Shown: in pieces, positions 57,595 to 64,000 of the stretch | Layout: every line of letters starts with the position of its first letter | Position numbering within the stretch: position 1 is the first letter of the stretch | Assembly: GCF_017654505.1 (NCBI RefSeq) | Contig: NC_054534.1 | Span: 47,869,788-47,933,787, forward strand | Reading direction: 5' to 3' | DNA length: 64,000 nucleotides | Source: Polyodon spathula | Lineage: Eukaryota; Chordata; Actinopteri; Acipenseriformes; Polyodontidae | Position numbers and translations under genes: made by a program | Notes under the pieces: model-generated | The model's input: only the letters and a program-made list of their open reading frames with translations | What the model was told of the DNA's origin: nothing | The model's database searches: none

Positions 57595-58019
57595 TGTGAC
57601 AGGACAGCTGGGAGGACAGAGACTTGGGGACAGTAAAACTGCAGTTAAAGCGGTGCTGCGCTGTTTTAATCAACAAAAATAAATCAAAAAGTCAAACAAA
57701 ACACTGCTCACAGAGCCAAAAATAAAAGGTCAAACAAAAACCGTTCAGGCTGGGCAGAGTCTTCACTGAACTTTGTAACACAAAACAAATTTAGCAACAC
57801 AGAAACACTCACCCCAAAACACCTCCACCAAACAAAGGAATGTCCCCCTTTTTTATAGCATGTGGCTGGAGCCTAATTATCAATTACTCAATTGGCTCCA
57901 GCCACATTCTCATTCTTTCTCATGTATTTTGACGGGAATAGGAAATTAACCCCATCCCTGCCAACCACCACCAAATCACCACACAACAATATTTACAGAC
58001 AGGGCCCTGCACTGCCACA
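57595..58019 (-). mobile_element. Solo LTR with perfect 5-bp target duplication
   Basis: TGTGACAGGACAG...ACTGCCACA is bracketed by attac (57590-57594 and 58020-58024). A TATA box (gctataaaaaaggggg on the - strand, about 57855) and a tail side rich in aataaa-type motifs give the orientation. It differs from the Gmr1-like LTRs in internal sequence, so it belongs to another LTR family. Confidence 0.82.
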
Positions 58020-58131
58020 ATTACTTAAAGGCCAAATTGAGAAAAATTAATGCAAGGACAATCGTACATAAATCGTATTTTTATTCATGGACAACAGAAA
58101 ACACAACTTAGTAATAAAAAAAATGAACCTA

Positions 58132-58346
58132 CAGTGCTGCGAAAAAGTATTTTCCCCCAGTCTGATTTTCTGCATTTTTGCACATTTTTCACATTGAATT
58201 TGGTCCGATCTTTTTGTGGCTTGTATTAGTATATGAGGGAGTCTGAGAGAAAAAAATGACACCAAAGTTTGGTGCTTCTTTCATTTGTTTGGTGTGCAAG
58301 GTAATCAAACATGCGATCTTCAGGTGTGAAAAAGTTATTGCCCCCC
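58132..58346. mobile_element. Tc1-like element, left part, interrupted by the LTR retrotransposon
   Basis: The end cagtgctgcgaaaaagtatt follows TA (58130-58131) and runs to a C6 tract at 58341-58346. There the LTR element begins. The other side of the break resumes at 63899 with cacccctagttaactcaacc and continues beyond the window edge. Confidence 0.75.
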
Positions 58347-59104
58347 TGTGGCAATTTGGCCAATGATTGTGAACAGGTGTAGAGGTGATGCAGTGCAGAA
58401 GAAATCACAATTGTAATCCGGTAGGAAACGGGGGTTTTACTTATAAGCTGGGTCTGGTGACAAACAAAAGAAAAATGCTCCGGCAATACACAACAATGTG
58501 TAATGCACGGAGCCAAACAAACTGGTTTACAGTCCCAAACAATAAACGTTATCCACCTCACAATACTAAAACATGGTCACCAGTCCCTGGTGCGTATAGT
58601 AGTGCTCGTGGTGGGTGATAACAGGTTATTTGGTGACAGTTCGCGCAGTGCAGTTCCGGCTTGTGCTGGCCCAAAAGCAACAGCTCCGGAACGTGTTTAG
58701 CCATCTAGTGACACAATAAACAAGACAATTACTAACACTCAAAACAAACAAACACTCACAAATATTCCTCGGCAGTTTCTACTGCAGCTCTCAGTCCTTC
58801 CAGGTTTACGTATACACCCAAGCGAAGGAAAAGATTAGCATTTCTCTGGCCCCTTTCATGCTACCCCGCATGATCCCTTGGTAAATGATTCCAGCTGCGT
58901 CTAGCTTGCAGCTGCTACCTCATTTACCTTCCGGGTCAATACGTTCCAGCAACAGAGTCTCGCTTCCATCCAGGCTGACCGACTTCCCAACCTCGGAAAC
59001 GAACTGTCAGTCCATCCCGTCCAGATACTGTTTCTTTAGCTATTTAGCACCCTCACAGATCGAGAGGGAGATTTACAACCAGAACTCATTGTATTTCTGT
59101 CACA
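58347..59104 (-). repeat. 3' LTR of the Gmr1-like element
   Basis: Begins TGTGGCAATTTGG and ends TTTCTGTCACA as written on +. A TATA-like cataaaagggg-type box on the - strand (about 58850-58862, here diverged) marks the promoter. It is 758 bp, 64 longer than its partner, mainly through a segment at about 58636-58696. Confidence 0.88.
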
Positions 59105-59572
59105 TATCCCACCGCTCAGAGTGGAGCCGAAGGTACACTCGGCTGAATCTACCTTTCCCATTACTCCCCCCTCCCAGGAAAAGTAATCCGCATTTTGATG
59201 GTCCTTTCCCGCACGGTGTACCGTATAGTACATGAAAGGCTGCAATGCCAGATACCACAGAGTTATTTGGGCATTGCTGTCCATCGTGCTTAACCACTTG
59301 AGTGGGGCGTGGTCTGTGACAAGTTCAAACGAGTGCCCCAGCAGGTAGTATCGTAAAGAGTGAGTAGCCCATTTAATGGTCAAACACTCCTTTTCGACTA
59401 CAGAGTATTTGCTTTCCCGAGGTAACATCTTTTTGCTGATGTACAGTATCAGGTGTTCTACTCCAGCTACCTTTTGGGACAAGAGACAGCACCCAAACCT
59501 GCATGTGATGTGTCGGTGTGGAGGATGAATCTCTTGGTGAAATCTGGAGTAATAAGAGTAGGGGCCTGGCAA
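59105..59572 (-). pseudogene. RNase H domain of the Gmr1-like element
   Basis: The - strand frame shows KYSVVEKECLTIKWATHSLR, YYLLGHSFELVTDHAPLKWL and HRAGKDHQNAD. These are the Glu, Asp and His-x3-Asp region motifs of retroelement RNase H, which removes the RNA template. It is the last pol domain, immediately before the 3' LTR. The frame is separate from that of the RT upstream in the element, so at least one frameshift lies near 59575-59600. Confidence 0.85.
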
Positions 59573-59590
59573 AGTCTATGCTTAATCGCA

Positions 59591-60497
59591 TCAAACGCCC
59601 CAACACTCAGCTGACCACTTAATTAAATTAGGAGCACTCTTTTTGGTGAGGTCAACTAACAGGTTAACCACTGTGGCATACTCAGGGATAAAGCGGCGAT
59701 AATAATGGGCTAATCCCAGTAGTGACCTCACCTGAGTATTGGTTCTGGGGATCGCTGCGTCAACCAAAGCCTGGATTTTGGTGACTACGGGTCTTACCCT
59801 TCCATTCCCCATTAAAAATCCCAAATATTGAGTTTCTTTTTTGGCAAACGCACATTTGCTCAGGTTAGCTGTCAGCTGGGCTGCCCTCAGAGACTGAAGG
59901 ACGGTTGCAATCCTAGCCAAATGCTCTCGCCAGGTGGAGCTGTAAATAACTATGTCATCAATATACGCTACTGCATATTCATGATGTGTGTGTAAAACCT
60001 GGTCCATCAGTCTGAAAGGCAGCGGGTGCACCTTATAGCCCAAACGGCATGGTTTTAAAGTGAAACAGCCCTTCTGGTGTTGAAAATGCGGTTTTCTCTC
60101 TAAAGCTGCGGTTTAAGGGGATCTGCCAGTATCATTTCGTCAGGTCCAGAGTGGAGACAAACCTTGCTTTTCCCACTCTATCTAGAAGTTAGTCGACCTG
60201 AGGCATGGGGTATGCATCGAACTTGGCAATAGAGTTTACCTTTCTGAAATCTACTCAGAAGCGGTTGGTGCCGTCCTTCTTGGCCACCATGATAATAGGA
60301 TTGCACCACTCGCTCCTGGAAGGCTCAATCACCCCAAGCTCGAGCATGTCCCTTACCTCTTTGCGAACACCACTTCGTCGACTTTCTGGGATCTGGTACG
60401 GTCTCTCTTGCACGACGACAGCTGGTGGAGAGATAGTCATATTCAACCAAATTAGTTCTGCTGGGCAAGTCAGAAAAAACATCGCTGAACTCCTCAA
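59591..60497 (-). pseudogene. Reverse transcriptase domain of the Gmr1-like element
   Basis: The 5' part (60497-60255) has RKEVRDMLELGVIEPSRSEW and NPIIMVAKKDGTNRF. The 3' part (60043-59591) has YAVAYIDDIVIYS with the catalytic YIDD, CAFAKKETQYLGF and LLGLAHYYRRFIPEYA, the usual RT connection motifs. Stops and shifts between about 60050 and 60250 break the palm domain. In element order it follows the integrase, unlike standard Ty3/gypsy elements. Confidence 0.88.
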
Positions 60498-60800
60498 TAA
60501 GCTTACACAACTCCCATTGTTGATCTGGAACCTCTATATTGCCTGGGGCTATGAATAAGACCTCCCTTGCCTGCCATGGCTTTAATAAATTTACACAATA
60601 AATTTCACGTTCATTACGGCAATCGGGCTGTCTAATTTCATAATTCACTTTCCATATAGCCCGAATCACTTCATATGGCCCTGCCATTTGGCACACAATT
60701 TCGATTCTGATGAGGGAAGTAGCAGCATTATCTTGTCTCCTAGTCGAAAGGTTCGAATTAGTGCATTTTTGTTGTAATGCTGCTGTTGCCGGTGCTGAGC

Positions 60801-61804
60801 CTAATGTTGTCCTGGGCCAAATGACCAACCAAATCTAGGCAATCTCTTAATAGGAGCACATGCTTCACTACATTTTTGGATTAGCTTTTGTGCTCCTCCC
60901 ACCCCTCTCTGAACACATCGAGGATGCTGCGAGGCCGTCGGCCGTACAGGTGCTCGAAGGGGGAGAACCCTGTCGAACTCTGCAGAACCTCTCACTGTGA
61001 AAAGGAGGTAGGAAAGAAGCGATGCCCAATGTTTTTGCTCTTGTGTTACAAACCATCTCAGCATCGACTTCAAGGTCAGATTAAAGCGTTCCACCAAACC
61101 GTCCATCTGTGGATGATAAACAGACGTCCTGATGGGACATATTTTTTATATTTTATACAAATTGTTGTAGCATGTTAGACAGAAAATTGGTTCCATGATC
61201 AGTCAAAATCTCTTTAGGGATCCCTACTCTGGCCATAATCTGTACTAACTTGTTGGCTATTGCAGCGACGCTAGTGGATCTCAATGGAACTGCCTCTGGG
61301 TATCACGTTGCATAATCTACAACTATGAATAAATGTGTATACCCAGAGTCAGAAGACAGCAAAGGGCCCACTATGTCCATTACAATGCGCTCAAAGGTGG
61401 TGGAAATAATCAGCAGTGGAACCAAAGGGGCGGGGTGCACTCGATCCAGCACTACTTGTTGGCAGTCTGGGCATGTGGCTACATATCGACATATTAGTAT
61501 GAAGACCTAACCAATAGAATCAGGCCAATATCCACACCCTTGTCTTCTCAGCTCCGAGGTGCCCTGCAAAAGGGATATCATGAGCCAGCCTCATGACCTC
61601 GGTCCGACAAGATGGGGGAACCAATAATTGTGTTACAGGCTGTTTTGTTCCTGCGGCTAGATTTACTCTATACAATAATCGCCCCTTGATACTGAAATTT
61701 GGATATACTAGTGCCCCAGCGCCCTCAACATCCTTACCTTCAATAGACCGGACCTGCCCCCAAGCGTGCACTAGTGACGGGTCATTGTGTTGGCCCCACA
61801 CCAT
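60801..61804 (-). pseudogene. Integrase of the Gmr1-like element
   Basis: The zinc-binding N-terminal domain lies at 61804-61520 (LAHDIPFAGHLGAEKT). The core follows in the same direction: MDIVGPLLSS with the first Asp, ILTDHGTNFLS with the second, and DGLVERFNLTLKSMLRWFV with the Glu (61106-60990). The enzyme inserts element cDNA into chromosomes. The core contains at least one stop (after VVDYAT) and frameshifts, so it is inactive. It lies between protease and RT. Confidence 0.85.
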
Positions 61805-61948
61805 GTCCGGTAGATTGAGAGGGGCCAGAGTAGCATCTGCCCTGGTTGGTGCAGTAACCTCGCCCTCTCAGTCACACCGTGTTCCGAACTCCCTTTGACT
61901 GGCGTTTGTTACCATTCAAGCACTTTCCCACCAGACCCCAGCCTTGTC

Positions 61949-62425
61949 TCAAAGATGCTCCCTCCCATTTCGCGGTCCGTCTCTCCTTATTCGTTTTTCT
62001 AGGACAGAAAATAGGGGAAAACATTTCAGGGTGAAAAGGAAACACATCACCAATTCGTTCCCTTTTCTTCTTTCTGCCATGTTTACATGTGTGGCTGAGA
62101 CTGCCATTATTTGCACCAATTCTTGGAATTTTGGCCAGTCTCCGCCCAGAATAACTGGGTTTGGTAACCTTTCCGTCACCCCTACTACGAAGTGACATTT
62201 TATCAGTCCTACCGATAAGTATACTTTTAGGGAGGGGTATGACGCTGTGTCTCCATGGGTACAGGAGATACCCACCTGACCTTGTGGCCGCCACGACACA
62301 ATGCCCAGGAGAACAGTCCGAATTAAGGTTTGCTCACAACCTGTGTCCACTGATGTGCAAGTTTTCACATTACCTAAAACCACATCGATCATACAAGGCC
62401 CCTCCCGACTGGCAAGGGGGCCCAT
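61949..62425 (-). pseudogene. Aspartic protease region of the Gmr1-like element
   Basis: The frame includes TSVDTGCEQTLIR, with the active-site Asp-Thr-Gly, and NPVILGGDWP, matching the second (ILG) motif of retroviral-type proteases. It would mature the polyprotein. The C-terminal 50 residues, including a Lys/Arg-rich end, look like a linker or a shifted frame. It directly follows gag in the element. Confidence 0.8.
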
Positions 62426-62497
62426 TGGGGTCGGCAGTCTCAGAGGTCTGGGTCTAGGGACGGATGGTGGTGGTGATGTTGGAGAGAGAGGTAGAGG

Positions 62498-63078
62498 TCA
62501 GCTGCTCCAAAGGGCAGGGGACGACAGTATCTCCACTCGGGCAGAAGCTAGGGAGTCCTCGAAGCTTTCGGCCAGCTGCACGGTCTCCTCCAGGGTGTCG
62601 GGGTTGTTGCGCCGTATCCACGCCTGGGTGTCGGTGCTGACCACATGGCAGAACTGCTCCACCACTATTGCCTCCATCTGTGCCACGGCCTTATTTTCCG
62701 GGGTCAGCCAGTGCACCATGTGGTCACACAACCACTCTGCGACCACCCTGGGGCATGTTTCCGGGGATCTTCGGTACTCCCTAAAGTGTGCCAGATGGGT
62801 TTCTGCCATTATGTTGAGGCGGCGAAGGATGGCCTGTTTACCAGGTCGTAGCTGCCGGCGTTGCGGTCACTCATAACCTGGTAGGCTGTCTGAGCTTCCC
62901 CAATCAGGCAGGGTCCCAGCTGGCTCGTCCAGAACTTCCTTGGCCAAGCCGCAGTGGTAGCCAGCCATTCAAATGCCACCAAGTACGCCTCCAGGTCGTC
63001 CTCCGCCGACATCTTCAACGCCTGAGCCTTCGGTGCCGACATAACGGGAGTTGCGGTAGGAGCTAGCGCTGTGGACAT
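62498..63078 (-). pseudogene. Gag of the Gmr1-like element, SCAN-like
   Basis: Two overlapping - strand frames make up gag. The first (63078-62809) has DDLEAYLVAFEWLATTAAWP and FWTSQLGPCLIGEAQTAYQ. The second (62809-62498) has HLAHFREYRRSPETCPRVVA, WLTPE and MEAIVVEQFCHVV. The E-FR-...P...L..WL.PE...EQ.V.EQF pattern is that of the SCAN dimerisation domain, which is thought to derive from Gmr1-like gag. A frameshift near 62809 separates the halves. Gag would form the particle. Confidence 0.8.
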
Positions 63079-63204
63079 TGCAAGCCCTATCCGTTCAGTG
63101 AGTGCAGTATAGCGCTCCTACTCTCCTCTACGTCCCGTCTGTGTTCCAGAGCTTCCAGCAGCTCCACCAGTGCGTTGAGATCCATTCAGAGTTCTGAAAC
63201 CACG

Positions 63205-63898
63205 TGTGGCAATTTGGCCAATGATTGTGAACAGGTGTAGTGGTTATGCAGTGCAGAAGAAATCACAAACAATTGTAATCCGGTAGGAAACAGGGGTTTT
63301 AATTATAATCTGGGTCTGGTGACCAACAAAAGGAAAACGCTCTAGCAATACACAATATGTAATGCACGGAGCCAAACAAACAGGTTTACAGTCCAAACAA
63401 ACGTTTTTCGCCCCACAATACTAAAACACGGTCACCAGTCCCGGGTAAGTGCAGTAGTGCTCGTGGTGGGTGATAACAGGTTATTTGGTGACAGTTCTTC
63501 TCCGTCTAGTGATACAATAAGCAAGACAATTACTAACACTCAAAACAAACACTCACGAATATTCCTCGGCAGTTTCTACTGCAGCTCTCAGTCCTTCCAG
63601 GTTTACGTATACAACCCAAGCAAAGGAAAAGATTAGCATTTCTCTGGCCCCTTTTATGCAACCCCACATGATCCCTTAGTAAACGATTCCAGCTGCATCT
63701 ATAGCTTGCAGCTGCTACCTCGTTTACCTTCCGGGTCAAAACGTTCCTGCAACAGAGTCTCACTTCCATCCAGGCTGACAGACTTCCTGACCTCGGAAAC
63801 GTGCCGTCAGGCCAGCCCGTTCAGATATTTTCACTATTTAGCTCCCTCACAGGTCGAGAGGGAGATTTACAACCAGAACTCATTGTATTTCTGTCACA
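63205..63898 (-). repeat. 5' LTR of the Gmr1-like element
   Basis: As written on +, it begins TGTGGCAATTTGG and ends TTTCTGTCACA. gcataaaaggggcc on the - strand (about 63645-63660) is a plausible TATA box. The primer-binding site should lie just left of 63205; on the - strand it would start near TGGTTTCAGAAC, which I cannot match to a tRNA with confidence. Confidence 0.88.
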
Positions 63899-64000
63899 CA
63901 CCCCTAGTTAACTCAACCCAATTAAAGGAATAATTAGGGTCAGCCGTTTGAATACTTTGGTTAACAATCAGACCTGATTTGGGCCAGCCCTGCCCAATAT
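63899..64000. mobile_element. Tc1-like element resuming after the LTR insertion, window edge
   Basis: cacccctagttaactcaacc and the following ggttaacaatcagacctgat continue the element started at 58132. Relative to the left flank (C6) the junction fits a 5-bp C-run duplication with one C-to-A change. The element runs off the window. Confidence 0.6.

Larger units (their letters stand above)
58347..63898 (-). mobile_element. Gmr1-like Ty3/gypsy LTR retrotransposon, complete but decayed
   Basis: Two direct LTRs (58347-59104 and 63205-63898) enclose about 4.1 kb. On the - strand the domains run gag, protease, integrase, reverse transcriptase, RNase H. That is the Ty1/copia-like order known within Ty3/gypsy only for the Gmr1 group. 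The gag has SCAN-like features, also typical of that group. Multiple stops and frameshifts, plus LTRs that differ by an indel of about 58 bp and many substitutions, indicate an old inactive copy. Confidence 0.88.

Overview
This is vertebrate nuclear DNA from a ray-finned fish. Two genes are certain. GRHPR (glyoxylate reductase/hydroxypyruvate reductase) lies on the + strand as nine coding exons from 3962 to 38838. ZBTB5 (BTB/zinc-finger transcription factor) lies on the - strand as one coding exon, 46012-48147. They converge tail to tail, as the orthologues do on human 9p13. Almost everything else is transposable-element and tandem-repeat DNA. The mix of CR1-like LINEs, Tc1-like elements, tRNA-derived SINEs, a DIRS-like element and a Gmr1-like LTR element, in enlarged introns, fits a fish. 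I lean towards a non-teleost lineage such as sturgeon or paddlefish because the LINE 3' end looks familiar from there; that species call is inference.

Layout. 1-3961: intergenic DNA with the 5' end of a LINE, a TA-flanked MITE (2859-3372) and the GRHPR promoter region. 4048-15783: GRHPR intron 1, holding a (TA)n tract, two SINEs, a nearly complete antisense CR1-like LINE (8449-12660) with an extra 5' module (12664-13990), both inside a split TIR transposon, and remnants of another transposon protein (14226-15282). 15784-26434: exons 2-8, with a Tc1-like element at the centre of a palindrome (17218-18119), a SINE, a DIRS-like element (21095-23054) and a solo LTR (23055-23530). 26435-38716: intron 8, holding a modular unclassified repeat, a hAT element with 8-bp TSD (29614-30271), a head-to-head LINE pair (31101-36640) and a solo LTR (37652-38246).

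38839-46011: the intergenic region and the ZBTB5 3' UTR, part of which is duplicated and contains a 147-bp-arm inverted repeat. 48151-64000: upstream of the ZBTB5 coding exon lie a LINE fragment, Tc1-like elements, a Myb/SANT-like fragment, a 3.3-kb minisatellite (53740-57011), a solo LTR (57595-58019) and a complete but decayed Gmr1-like LTR retrotransposon (58347-63898). Its domain order is gag-protease-integrase-RT-RNase H, and it is inserted into a Tc1-like element.

GRHPR acts in glyoxylate detoxification and ZBTB5 in transcriptional regulation; nothing links them functionally except their conserved adjacency. The TE proteins are mostly broken and act for themselves. I found no microbial-type system. 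The most unusual signals are the Gmr1-like domain order with insertions into C-runs, the AUG-less ORF2 and monomeric 5' UTR of the LINE, the LINE inverted pair, the two-length minisatellite, and the duplicated/inverted ZBTB5 3' UTR.
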